A stretch of 64,000 nucleotides of DNA from Kribbella capetownensis (GTDB taxonomy: Bacteria; Actinomycetota; Actinomycetes; Propionibacteriales; Kribbellaceae). The stretch is taken from contig NZ_SJKD01000011.1 of the NCBI RefSeq assembly GCF_004331485.1, forward strand, positions 216,161 through 280,160, written 5' to 3'. Each line of letters begins with the position of its first letter. Positions within the stretch are counted from its first letter, which is position 1. Below the pieces are notes generated by a model. It ran no database searches. It worked only from the letters and a program-made list of their open reading frames with translations, and was not told the DNA's origin. Below, in pieces: positions 54,701 through 63,433 of the stretch. The translations under genes and the position numbers were made by a program.

Positions 54701-55234
54701 AGTGACGCCACGGTGCGTGCTGCTCTGGACGACCCGAACGCCTTCCGCGGCAACAAGATGGCCCAGCTCAAGCAGGCCACCGACCAGCTGCGTGCCCAGA
54801 TTGACCAGGTCGTCGCCACCAACCGCGCCGGCGTCGTCGAGGCAATCGAGGGACGCAAGGCCGAGATCGAGCAGAGCGCCTTCTACGCCAAGGCAACCCC
54901 AGACGCCCAGGAGAGTGTGCTGCGCCGGGTCGACCAGACGATCTCCCGCGTCCGCACTCAGAACCAGATCGCCCTCATCCGTGAGACCGGCTCGAGCTTC
55001 GAGGAGACCGTCTACCCGGGTCTGCTTGACCAGCTGGCAGCCTCGCAGCAGGGAGACGGCGATGGAGATGGTGGTGCGCCACCGCCGCCGAAGCAGACCG
55101 TGTCGGTCAAGACCATCTCCGCTACCGGCGTCTCCGGAGTTCTGGAGACGGAGGCAGACGTCGACCGCTACCTCGACGCCCTGCGCTCTGCCCTCGTGAA
55201 GACCCTGAACGACGGAAAGCGAATCTCTCTCTGA
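51746..55234 (+). CDS. brxC: BREX ATPase BrxC
   Basis: The 1162-residue protein has an N-terminal P-loop ATPase: Walker A GFFGSGKS (67-74) and Walker B NFFVDEVGQFIG near 254. Long helical and coiled-coil middle segments follow, then an acidic, Pro-rich patch near 1120. BrxC/PglY is the large AAA+ ATPase needed for both methylation and phage exclusion. Length agrees with the family (about 1,200). It overlaps both neighbours, so expression is coupled. Confidence 0.95.
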   Translation: MTSMQLDQIFAKDIQRPIEGVIKADDTTHLGTEVEEYVLTNEAAKGLEILLEEYTSYTNANGVWISGFFGSGKSHMLKMLAHLLGDVEGQDYPRQNVSDSFRAKTPDAFLPGLLNKADLIPAKSLLFNIDQKATLISKDQTDALLKVFVKVLDESRGYYGNQGHVARFERDLDNRGQYQAFQEAFERTAGIPWTQGREQSALEGPSIDRAFAEVNGGSADGIIRQYSASYSVSIEDFADEVKAWLDRQGDPAFRLNFFVDEVGQFIGSDTKLMLNLQTIAESLNTKCGGRAWVFVTSQEDMEKVIGDRTRQQGNDFSKIQARFKTRLKLTSADVEEVIRKRLLEKNDAGVGALSVIYAEQHANFKTLFDFVDGAKTYRNYTDETHFVGTYPFVSYQFPLFQAAIEGISDHNVFEGRNSSVGERSMLGVVQQVAKDIGNVQVGQLATFDSMFAGIRASLKSAAQRSIDVAERNLDNDLAIRLLKVLFLVKYIESFQATPRNLTVLVYDRFGLDLPALSEQVKEALTVLETQTYVQRNGNAYEYLTNEEQVIEEEIKNVDIDASEVSGRLFKILSGDVIKTSKIRYAKNGQDFPFGFKLDDQAHGSQKELAVHFISPEYPYSPEEIRMHSAGKDELRVILEADARVPSDLRLLIKTEKYIKRKQGTSLSAIEGQILQTKGAQNIDREKELIERVKASVGKSTLVINAADITSSSQDALVRVTDGFQDLISRTYTQLKLLDGRTYSEQQVAGAANPDSGLFDAADASKLFAPSEEVLSFVLRKEALGEQVAVKTIVDSFTAKPYGWDLASIEVLIAYLIGTSKVTLTVDGNLLKRSEVATALRNTQKHAHVVVSPQKTFDERKVAAFRKFCTDFFDEGNTPKDPLELARHGADKLKAKRDELKATITGSKYPFVAQLSAPVDLLDQVVGKPDDWYLSDFNLGDDLLDAKESTIDPIQAFLSGGQKVIYDDAVALLTAHSSNLGYVPSGSDATVRAALDDPNAFRGNKMAQLKQATDQLRAQIDQVVATNRAGVVEAIEGRKAEIEQSAFYAKATPDAQESVLRRVDQTISRVRTQNQIALIRETGSSFEETVYPGLLDQLAASQQGDGDGDGGAPPPPKQTVSVKTISATGVSGVLETEADVDRYLDALRSALVKTLNDGKRISL

Positions 55235-58200
55235 TGGAAACTGCACCGCTGAAGTCGTTCGCCACCTGGGCGCGCACCTCGCTCATCCGCGAGGTGACCG
55301 CCCGGATTGCCGTTGTGCTGGCTCCGGCGTCGCCGGAGCGGGTGGAGCAGCGCAAGGCCGTCGAAGCCCTGGAGAAGGCCGTCCGCGCGGCCGGTGGGGG
55401 CGACATGGGTAAGGCGGCGGTCGCTGACCGGGTCGCCTACACCTGGTTCAACCGGATCATCGCCCTGCGCTTCATGGACGCCAACGGCTACACCGGCTTC
55501 GGCGTCGTCTCGCCACAGGCCGGCATCGAGACCGGTCAGCCCGAGATCCTGGCCGCGGCCAAGCGCGGCACCATCGACACTGCGGTAGTCGGCGGCAAGA
55601 CCCGCGAGACCGTGACGGCACTGCTCAACGGCACCCGACGCAGCGACGACGCCCAAGGCGAGGCCTACGCACTCCTGCTCGCGGACTACTGCCGCTACTG
55701 GAACCGCGCCATGCCGTTCATGTTCGAGCGGGAAGGCGACTTCACCGAGCTGCTCATCCCGGCCAACCTCCTGGCAGACGACTCGGTGCCGAGCCGTGCG
55801 GTCAACGTGCTGACCAGCGACGCCTGCCAGGACATCGAGGTGATCGGCTGGCTGTACCAGTTCTACATCTCGGAGCGGAAGGATGAGATCTTCGCGGGCT
55901 TCAAGAAGAACAAGAAGGCCGGCGCCGACGAGATCCCCGCAGCCACCCAGCTCTTCACGCCGCACTGGATCGTCTGCTACCTCATCGAGAACTCCCTCGG
56001 TCGGCTGTGGATGCTCAACCGCCCGTCCTCGCGCCTGGTCGACCAGATGCAGTACTACATCGCACCGGTCGATGAGGAGACAGACTTCCTCAAGATCGGC
56101 AGCCCTGAGGAGCTCAAAGTCGTCGACCCGGCCTGCGGTTCGGGGCATATGCTGACCTACGCCTTCGACCTGCTGTACGCCATCTACGAGGAAGAGGGCT
56201 ACACCCCGGCCGAGATCCCCAGTCTCATCCTCACCAACAACCTCTACGGCGTCGAGATCGATCCGCGAGCCGGAGCGCTCGCTGCCTTCGCCCTGACCAT
56301 GAAGGCTCGCGCCAGGCAGAGGACCTTCTTCAACAAGAAGGTCGAGCCCAACGTTTGCATCCTCGACCCGATCCGCTTCGCTCCGGGCGAGATCGACTTG
56401 CTGCTGACGCGCGGCGGCGACAAGCACGCTGAGTCCGAGTTCTGGAACCAATTCGAGCACGCCGACACGCTCGGCTCGCTAATCCAGCCCAACCCTGAGT
56501 TGGTCGCTCGCCTCGAGCTGCACGTTGCGCAGCTCGACGACGGCGGAGACATGCTGCTCGCTGACGTGCTCAGTTGGGCGAAACGTGTCGTGCAGCAAGC
56601 CGGGTACCTCTCGGGAGATTACTCGGTGGTGGTCGCGAACCCGCCGTACATGGGAAGCAAGAACATGGGGGCTCTCCTTGCCAACTTCGCAATGGAGCAG
56701 TACCGGGATTCCAAGGCGGATCTCTTTGCCATGTTCATCACGCGATGTCGAACCCTTGCGGGAAATCACGGGCTCGTCGGGATGATCACGATGCAATCGT
56801 GGATGTTCCTGCAAAGCTTCAAGAACCTGCGCAAGGAGATCGTCCACCACCGGGAAATCTGCAATCTCGCTCACTTGGGATCTGGGGCCTTCGACACAAT
56901 AGGCGGAGACGTGGTCTCAACTTGTGCCTTCGTGTTGTCCGCCGCGCGTCGCGGTCGCGCAACGTTCATTCGGCTCACCGGCGGCGTGGACGAGGCAACC
57001 AAGCGGCAGCTTTTCCTCGATAGCCTCCAGGCGAATTCGTCGACAAGATACGACGTCGATCTTCAGTCGATCGAGGGCATCCCGGGCGCACCGATCTGCT
57101 ATTGGCTCGGCGCGCCATTGATCGAGGCCTTCAGCTCAAACAAGGCGCTCGGCGACATCGCGCCCGTGTGCCAGGGTCTGGCGACCGCTGACAGTTCGCG
57201 TTTCGTCAGGGCCTGGGTCGAGGTCGCCGCATCCTCCATCGGCTTCAGCATGTCCAGCAGGGAGGAGGCCCAGGCGACTGGCCGACGGTGGTTCCCCGAG
57301 AACAAGGGCGGGCCATCACGCCGTTGGTATGGCAACCAATGGCATGTGATCGACTGGCTGAACGACGGAGCCGAATTGTTCGCCCTGCGCCCGAAGTCGG
57401 TGATCCGGAATCCTCAACACTACTTCAAGCCGTCCGTTTCGTGGTCGGCAGTCGGTGCCAGTGATGCATTTCGTTATTACCCGCGGGGCTTCATCTTCGA
57501 CAACGCTGGAATGTCGGTGATCACGCCCTCCGATGACGAGGCGATGTACCTCTTAGGGTGCCTCAACTCAAGCGTAATAAGTGAGATCGTCGCTGCGCTT
57601 GCGCCCACACTGAACCTGAATGCCGGGACAGTCGCCGATCTGCCGATCCCCATGCCGGCGAGAAGTGAGATTGTGGAACTCGCTCGTAGAGCCGTATCGA
57701 TTGCGCGCGACGAGTGGGTAGCGACAGAGACCTCGTGGGAGTTCGCTGCCAGCCCGTTCGTATCGAAGGGCAGGAGTCCCGTTGAGTTGAGGGCGCGGGC
57801 TAGCGAGATCCAGGAAGGCCAACGACGTAATGTGGCCGACCTCGACGACATTGAGTGTCGGATCGATCGGCAGGTTGCCGAGGCTTTCGGTCTGGCCGGT
57901 GCTGCCGGTCAGATCCCCAAGCACGAAGTGTCTGCAGAATCCCGAGTGCGACCGACGGCGGACCTGGCGAACGATCTCGTCTCCTACGCCGTCGGCTGCA
58001 TGTTCGGGCGGTACAGCTTGGATGAGCCGGGACTCATCTTGGCCGACCAGGGCGCCACGGTGCAGGACTACCGTGCCAAGGCGCCGAGCCCGACGTTCGC
58101 TCCGGACAAGGACAACGTCGTCCCCATCGTGGATGGTGACTGGTTCGAGGACGACATCGTTGCGCGATTCCGTCAGTTCCTCCGCGTGTCCTTCGGTGAG

Positions 58201-58692
58201 CAGCACTTCGAGGAGAACCTGCGCTTCGTCACGGAGTCGCTCGGGGTGAAGGACATCCGCGACTACTTCGTGAAGTCGTTCTACAAGGACCACGTCCAGC
58301 GTTACAAGAAGCGTCCGATCTACTGGTTGTTCTCCAGCCCCAAGGGATCGTTCAACGCCCTGATCTACATGCACCGTTACACGCCGTCCACGGTCTCGAC
58401 GGTGCTCAATGAGTATCTGCGCGAGTTCCGCGCCAAGCTCTCGTCGAGCCTGCAGCAGCAGGACCGCCTGGCCGCCGGCGGAGGTACGCCGCGCCAGCAG
58501 GCAGCCGCCCAGAAGGAGGCCGACCGGCTGCGCAAGGTGCTGCTGGAGCTCGAGGAGTACGAACACGATGTGCTGTACCCGCTGGCGTCTCGTCAGCTCG
58601 CGATCGACCTGGACGACGGAGTGAAGGCGAACTACCCGAAGTTCGGTGCGGCCCTGAAGAAGATCCCCGGGCTTGAGGCCAGCGATGAGTGA
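55234..58692 (+). CDS. pglX: BREX adenine-specific DNA methyltransferase PglX
   Basis: The 1152-residue protein has SAM-binding motif I DPACGSG (298-304) and catalytic motif IV NPPY (469-472), giving N6-adenine methylation. The following 400-500 residues hold the target-recognition domain, and the C-terminal part has KRPIYWLFSSPKGSFNALIY. It marks host DNA so that BREX spares it. From about 56,560 to 58,060 the codon third positions are visibly less GC-biased (e.g. ATA, GTA, TTA, TCA) than at either end, suggesting exchange of the specificity region. Starts on the brxC stop; overlaps pglZ by 8 nt. Confidence 0.95.
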   Translation: METAPLKSFATWARTSLIREVTARIAVVLAPASPERVEQRKAVEALEKAVRAAGGGDMGKAAVADRVAYTWFNRIIALRFMDANGYTGFGVVSPQAGIETGQPEILAAAKRGTIDTAVVGGKTRETVTALLNGTRRSDDAQGEAYALLLADYCRYWNRAMPFMFEREGDFTELLIPANLLADDSVPSRAVNVLTSDACQDIEVIGWLYQFYISERKDEIFAGFKKNKKAGADEIPAATQLFTPHWIVCYLIENSLGRLWMLNRPSSRLVDQMQYYIAPVDEETDFLKIGSPEELKVVDPACGSGHMLTYAFDLLYAIYEEEGYTPAEIPSLILTNNLYGVEIDPRAGALAAFALTMKARARQRTFFNKKVEPNVCILDPIRFAPGEIDLLLTRGGDKHAESEFWNQFEHADTLGSLIQPNPELVARLELHVAQLDDGGDMLLADVLSWAKRVVQQAGYLSGDYSVVVANPPYMGSKNMGALLANFAMEQYRDSKADLFAMFITRCRTLAGNHGLVGMITMQSWMFLQSFKNLRKEIVHHREICNLAHLGSGAFDTIGGDVVSTCAFVLSAARRGRATFIRLTGGVDEATKRQLFLDSLQANSSTRYDVDLQSIEGIPGAPICYWLGAPLIEAFSSNKALGDIAPVCQGLATADSSRFVRAWVEVAASSIGFSMSSREEAQATGRRWFPENKGGPSRRWYGNQWHVIDWLNDGAELFALRPKSVIRNPQHYFKPSVSWSAVGASDAFRYYPRGFIFDNAGMSVITPSDDEAMYLLGCLNSSVISEIVAALAPTLNLNAGTVADLPIPMPARSEIVELARRAVSIARDEWVATETSWEFAASPFVSKGRSPVELRARASEIQEGQRRNVADLDDIECRIDRQVAEAFGLAGAAGQIPKHEVSAESRVRPTADLANDLVSYAVGCMFGRYSLDEPGLILADQGATVQDYRAKAPSPTFAPDKDNVVPIVDGDWFEDDIVARFRQFLRVSFGEQHFEENLRFVTESLGVKDIRDYFVKSFYKDHVQRYKKRPIYWLFSSPKGSFNALIYMHRYTPSTVSTVLNEYLREFRAKLSSSLQQQDRLAAGGGTPRQQAAAQKEADRLRKVLLELEEYEHDVLYPLASRQLAIDLDDGVKANYPKFGAALKKIPGLEASDE

Positions 58693-61180
58693 CGCCACCG
58701 CTGTTCGCCCGCACCTGCTGCGCTGGTTCGATAGCCGTCGAGTCGTCTTCTGGCACGACCCGGAGGGTCAGTACGCCGCGGATCTCGACAGCCTCGATCT
58801 GCCTGGTATCCAGGCCATCTGTGTTGCCAACGACGAGTTCGCGGTCAAGAACCGGCTGTTGCACGATGAGCCGGAGGGCAAGTTCCTCGTCTACCGCTCC
58901 GGTCAGGTGCCGAGTGGCATCGGGGACTGGCTGCTCGATCTGGAGCTGGCCTATGGGGTCTTTACGGCCGACCGCGCCGCACTGGTGGCTCAGGATCTTG
59001 GCCTCGCGGGTAAGGGCATCGACGAGGTCGTCCAGGCGCACGAGAAGTTCTTCAACGCGGCGAAGCGCGTGCAGAGCCTCAAGGCAGTGCTGAGTCCGGA
59101 GGACGACGCTGCCCGGCTGCGAGCCAAGATCAGTGCCGTGGTCCTCGGTCAGCGGGAACACAGCCTGCTGGAGATCACGCGCGCGCTCCTGACCGAGAAC
59201 GCGAAGGGGTCTCACGCCAAGTACGACGCTCTGATCGACTACGGTCTCGACGGCTTCTACTGGCAGGGCGTGGCCCGCATCTACGGCTACGAGTCGTCTA
59301 CGCCGAGCATCGATGACCTAGTGCTGTGGATCTTCCAGCGGGCCATCGAGGGCTTCAAGTCGGACCGCCCAGGTGGGCTGCAGAACATCCAGCTCGACTT
59401 CGCCAGCCTGCGCAACGACCGGCGCAGCCAGGACGCCATGGCCACTCTCGCCAAGCGCGTGGCCGGCGACCTGGACTACAAGTCGAAGATCGAGGACGCC
59501 AGCTTCCGTGACCTAGTCGGTGTCGATCTGTTCGAGGAGACCGACCAGAAGATCATCAGCGACCTGGCACGGGCGGTGGCCGAGCAGACCGTCACCCCGC
59601 GCGAGGTGGCCGAGGTGGTGCGGGCACGGCAGAGCAGCGTGTGGATCGACAACTACAGGCGGCTCTATTCGGCCGTCGCCAGCGCCTCGGAGCTGCTGGG
59701 CGAGCTGGCCTCGCTTAACCTGACCATGCAGTCGTTCGACGACGGCCTGGAGCGCTACCGGCGCGAGTGGTTCCACATCGACCAGCTCTACCGCCAGTTC
59801 GTCTACGCCGCGCGCACCGCCGAGTACCCCAGGCCCCTCGAAGCACTGCGCGACCAGGTCGAGAAGCGCTACACGAACAAGTTCGTCTACGAACTCGGCA
59901 ATGCCTGGCAGCAGCAGGTCGACCAGGCCGAGAAGTGGCGCTCGACCGCACTTCGCGCGCAGACCGCCTTCTACGCCCGCTACGTCGAACCGCTGGTGCG
60001 CGACGGAGATAAGAAGGCCGTGGTCATCATCTCCGACGCCATGCGCTACGAGGTGGCCGACGAGCTCGGCTCGCTCATCCGGCAGGAGGACCGCTTCGAC
60101 GCCAACCTGGAGGCCGTCCTAGGTGTGCTGCCGAGCTACACCCAGCTCGGCATGGCGGCGCTGCTGCCGCACTCGACCCTCAAGCACTCGGCGGATGCCA
60201 AGACCGTGCTGGCCGACAACCAGCCGACCAACAACACCACCTTCCGGGGCATGATCCTGGAGGCGGTCGGTGGCTCGGCGATCCAGGCCGAGGACTTCAA
60301 GGCCCTCAACGCCGACGAGCGGCGCGAGCTGTACAAGGCCAACCGGGTCTTGTACGTCTACCACAACCGGATCGACGCCACAGGCGACAAGCCCGGCACC
60401 GAACGCCAGGTGCTCGAGGCCGTGGACGACACGCTGCGCGACATCGTCGACCTGGTGAAGAAGCTGGCCAGCGCCAACGCCACCAACATCTTCATCACCG
60501 CCGACCACGGCTTCCTGTTTCAGGACGAGGCTCTGGCCGACACCTTCTTCCTGTCGACCCAGCCTCAGGGCGACGACATCAAGGTCGTCAACCGACGCTT
60601 CGTGCTCGGCAACGGCCTCAAGATCGATCCCGCCTTCGCCACCTTCGAGGCAGCCCAGCTCGGGCTGGACAGCGAGCTGGAAGTCCAGATCCCCAAGTCG
60701 ATCCACCGCCTGCGGCTGGCCGGCGGCGGCTCACGCTTCGTCCATGGCGGGGCAACGCTTCAGGAGATCGTCGTGCCGGTGCTGGCGGTCAACAAGAAGC
60801 GCAAGAGCGACATCCGGCTGGTCAACGTCGAGGTCTGGCCGGAGTCGGACAAGATCACGACCGGGCAGGTCGTCGTCCGGCTGTTCCAGACCGATCCGGT
60901 CAACGACAAGGTCCAGCCCCGCACACTGCGCGCCGGGCTGTACGTCGGCGAGACCCTGATCTCGAACCTCGTCGACCTGACCTTCGACCAGACCTCGAGT
61001 GACAAGCGCGACCGCTACCAGGGGGCCCGGATGCTGCTCAGCCAGGAGTCGAGCGATTACAACAACCGGGCGGTGGAGTTCCGCCTGGAGGAGCGCATCC
61101 CCAACACCAACCAGTGGCGGGTCTTCGCCAAGGCCGTTTACACGCTGAAGCGTTCGTTCGCGTCGGACTTCGACTTCTAG
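58685..61180 (+). CDS. pglZ: BREX alkaline-phosphatase-fold protein PglZ
   Basis: 831 residues from an ATG at 58685; an in-frame TTG four codons upstream is less likely. The N-terminal domain begins HLLRWFDSRRVVFWHDPEGQ, as in type I PglZ. The phosphatase core shows metal-site motifs VVIISDAMRYEVADELG (about 446-462) and FITADHGFLFQDE (about 602-614). PglZ is required for BREX and has been reported to act as a metal-dependent nuclease in some systems. Its stop is 17 nt before brxL. Confidence 0.95.
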   Translation: MSDATAVRPHLLRWFDSRRVVFWHDPEGQYAADLDSLDLPGIQAICVANDEFAVKNRLLHDEPEGKFLVYRSGQVPSGIGDWLLDLELAYGVFTADRAALVAQDLGLAGKGIDEVVQAHEKFFNAAKRVQSLKAVLSPEDDAARLRAKISAVVLGQREHSLLEITRALLTENAKGSHAKYDALIDYGLDGFYWQGVARIYGYESSTPSIDDLVLWIFQRAIEGFKSDRPGGLQNIQLDFASLRNDRRSQDAMATLAKRVAGDLDYKSKIEDASFRDLVGVDLFEETDQKIISDLARAVAEQTVTPREVAEVVRARQSSVWIDNYRRLYSAVASASELLGELASLNLTMQSFDDGLERYRREWFHIDQLYRQFVYAARTAEYPRPLEALRDQVEKRYTNKFVYELGNAWQQQVDQAEKWRSTALRAQTAFYARYVEPLVRDGDKKAVVIISDAMRYEVADELGSLIRQEDRFDANLEAVLGVLPSYTQLGMAALLPHSTLKHSADAKTVLADNQPTNNTTFRGMILEAVGGSAIQAEDFKALNADERRELYKANRVLYVYHNRIDATGDKPGTERQVLEAVDDTLRDIVDLVKKLASANATNIFITADHGFLFQDEALADTFFLSTQPQGDDIKVVNRRFVLGNGLKIDPAFATFEAAQLGLDSELEVQIPKSIHRLRLAGGGSRFVHGGATLQEIVVPVLAVNKKRKSDIRLVNVEVWPESDKITTGQVVVRLFQTDPVNDKVQPRTLRAGLYVGETLISNLVDLTFDQTSSDKRDRYQGARMLLSQESSDYNNRAVEFRLEERIPNTNQWRVFAKAVYTLKRSFASDFDF

Positions 61181-61197
61181 CAGGGAAGGGAGCTGAG

Positions 61198-63330
61198 ATG
61201 AGCGAGACCGAGAACGAGGAAGCCGACGCCGGCGCACCGCAGCAGAGCGATCTCGACTTCAAGATCAACCTGCTGTTCCCTGGAGTCGTCGTCCGCAAGG
61301 ACCTGGTCAAGGCCGTCAAGGGCAACGCCATCGTGCCGTCATACGTCCTGGAGTACTTGCTCGGGCAGTACGCCGCCTCGGACGACGAGGCCACCATCCA
61401 GGCCGGTATCGACACCGTCCGCAAAATCCTGGCCGAGCACTACGTCCACCGCAGCGAATCCGAGCTGGTCAAGTCGACCATCAAGGAGCGCGGTCGGCAC
61501 CGGATCATCGACAAGGTCACCGTCACCCTGAACGAGAAGGCCGACGTCTACGAGGCCGAGTTCGCCAACCTCGGCATCAAGGGCGTGATCGTGGACTCGC
61601 CGGTCATCAAGGCCCACCCCAAGCTGCTGGTCGGCGGAGTGTGGTGCATCTGCGACATCGAGTACTTCCATACCGACGACCAGCGCCTTGTGCCCTGGAT
61701 CCTCGGCTCGATCAAGCCCATCCAGCTGTCCAAGTTCGACGCCGACCAGTACCTCGAAGCCCGGCGCGGGTTCAACACCGAGGAGTGGATTGACCTGCTT
61801 ATGCAGTCGATCGGGTTCAACCCGGAGATGTTCAGTAGGCGAGGCAAGTTGTTCCAGCTCGTGCGCCTCATCCCGTTCGTCGAGCGCAACTACAACCTGG
61901 TCGAGCTCGGCCCGAAGGGCACCGGCAAGTCCCACATCTTCTCGGAGTTCTCGCCCCACGGGATGCTGATCTCCGGTGGCGAGGTCACCGTTCCCAAGCT
62001 TTTCGTCAACAACTCCAACGGCCGCCTTGGTCTGGTCGGCTACTGGGACGTCGTCGCGTTTGACGAGTTTGCCGGCAAGAAGAAGCGCACCGACAAGGCG
62101 CTCGTGGACATCATGAAGAACTACATGGCGAACAAGTCGTTCTCCCGCGGCGTTGAGACGATCGGCGCCGAAGCCTCGATGGTCTTCGTCGGCAACACCT
62201 CACACACCGTGCCGTACATGCTCAAGAACTCAGACCTGTTCGACGAGCTTCCAGAGGCTTACCACGACCCGGCCTACCTCGACCGTCTGCATCACTACAT
62301 CCCCGGTTGGGAAGTCGACATCATCCGTGGCGAGATGTTCTCCGCTGGCTACGGCTTCGTCGTCGACTACATCGCCGAAGTCCTCAAGTCGATGCGATCG
62401 AAGGACTATTCTGACCGCTACCTGCAGTACTTCACACTGTCGCCCGACATCTCAACGCGCGATCGCGACGGAGTCCACAAGACCTTCTCCGGTCTGATGA
62501 AGATTCTCTACCCAGGCGGCGAGGCCACCCGCGAGGAGCTTGAGGAGATCCTGCGGTTCGCGATCGAGGGCCGGAAGCGCGTCAAGGACCAGATCCTGCG
62601 CATCGACTCGACTATGGCCGAGGTCAAGTTCGGCTACCTCGACAACGAAGGCACCTGGCACCCCGTCGCCACGCTCGAAGAGGACGAGTACCCCGCGTAC
62701 TACCACCGCGTGCACGAGGATGCCGAACCAGAGGAGGCGCCGGCAGATGCCGATCCGCTTGGTGGCCGTGCACCGTCGGGGGACGCGGCAGGTTCCGACG
62801 AGGTCGCAGGGCCGGAGCCTGAGCCCGAGCTGCTCCACGGACACCTGGAGTACCAAGGCGGCCAACGCGGTGTCTCGTACGACGCTCTGCTCGTTCCATA
62901 CTTGCGTGGCGCCTCGCAGATCACGATCGTCGACCCCTACGTGCGCATGTTCCACCAGGCCAGGAACCTGATGGAGCTCATCGAGGGGATAGCTCGTCGC
63001 AAGGACCCCGCCGACGAGGTGGCGCTGAAGCTCGTCACGGTCGAGAACCAGGACGGCCCGGAGAAGCTGCAGAAGCAGTACGAGTACCTCCTCCAGATCA
63101 AGAAGAGCGCGGCCGTGCTCGGTATCGTCTTCGATGTCGAGTTCGCCGAGCCCCATACGATCCACGATCGGTCGATAACGACAGACACCGGCTGGAGGAT
63201 CCTGCTCGGTCGCGGCCTCGACATCTTCCAGCGCATGTCCGACAGCCCGTTCGACCTCGCCACGAAGTACCAGAAGTACCGCGAGCTCAAGGCCTTCGGT
63301 ATCACGTATCTGCGCGACTTTGACGAGTAG
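61198..63330 (+). CDS. brxL: BREX protein BrxL with C-terminal MIT_C (MITD1-like) domain instead of Lon
   Basis: 710 residues from an ATG preceded by GGGAAGGGAG. An N-terminal BrxL domain (DFKINLLFPGVVVRKDLVKA) precedes an AAA+ core: Walker A GPKGTGKS (238-245), Walker B VVAFDE (285-290), GNTSHTVPYML. After about residue 500 an acidic linker (EDAEPEEAPADADP) leads to residues 545-710. These match the PLD-like C-terminal domain of MITD1: YDALLVPYL at 561-569, VDPYVRMFHQ, IHDRS (655-659) and GRGLDIF (671-677). No Lon Ser-Lys domain is present. Confidence 0.93.
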   Translation: MSETENEEADAGAPQQSDLDFKINLLFPGVVVRKDLVKAVKGNAIVPSYVLEYLLGQYAASDDEATIQAGIDTVRKILAEHYVHRSESELVKSTIKERGRHRIIDKVTVTLNEKADVYEAEFANLGIKGVIVDSPVIKAHPKLLVGGVWCICDIEYFHTDDQRLVPWILGSIKPIQLSKFDADQYLEARRGFNTEEWIDLLMQSIGFNPEMFSRRGKLFQLVRLIPFVERNYNLVELGPKGTGKSHIFSEFSPHGMLISGGEVTVPKLFVNNSNGRLGLVGYWDVVAFDEFAGKKKRTDKALVDIMKNYMANKSFSRGVETIGAEASMVFVGNTSHTVPYMLKNSDLFDELPEAYHDPAYLDRLHHYIPGWEVDIIRGEMFSAGYGFVVDYIAEVLKSMRSKDYSDRYLQYFTLSPDISTRDRDGVHKTFSGLMKILYPGGEATREELEEILRFAIEGRKRVKDQILRIDSTMAEVKFGYLDNEGTWHPVATLEEDEYPAYYHRVHEDAEPEEAPADADPLGGRAPSGDAAGSDEVAGPEPEPELLHGHLEYQGGQRGVSYDALLVPYLRGASQITIVDPYVRMFHQARNLMELIEGIARRKDPADEVALKLVTVENQDGPEKLQKQYEYLLQIKKSAAVLGIVFDVEFAEPHTIHDRSITTDTGWRILLGRGLDIFQRMSDSPFDLATKYQKYRELKAFGITYLRDFDE

Positions 63331-63340
63331 GGCCAGGTTT

Positions 63341-63433
63341 TTGAGCGACGAAAGTCGCAGTGATTTGGAGCGGCGCAAACAAAGCCTGCTGGATAACATC
63401 GCGGTAAGAGCGCGACATTCTAGATCCGTTTGA
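63341..63433 (+). CDS. Possible 30-residue leaderless-type ORF after brxL
   Basis: A TTG ten nt after the brxL stop opens a frame SDESRSDLERRKQSLLDNIA ending at 63433. It reads like the start of an amphipathic helical protein cut short by a stop codon. An AGG lies only 4 nt before the TTG. It may be a truncated gene start or chance. Confidence 0.25.
   Translation: MSDESRSDLERRKQSLLDNIAVRARHSRSV

Noticed and set aside
57553..57555. In-frame TTA leucine codon in pglX as a sign of bldA-type developmental control
   Set aside because: TTA codons also occur in ordinary genes here (for example in the 22750-23970 kinase and the 12414-12884 acetyltransferase), and bldA dependence is a Streptomyces trait.
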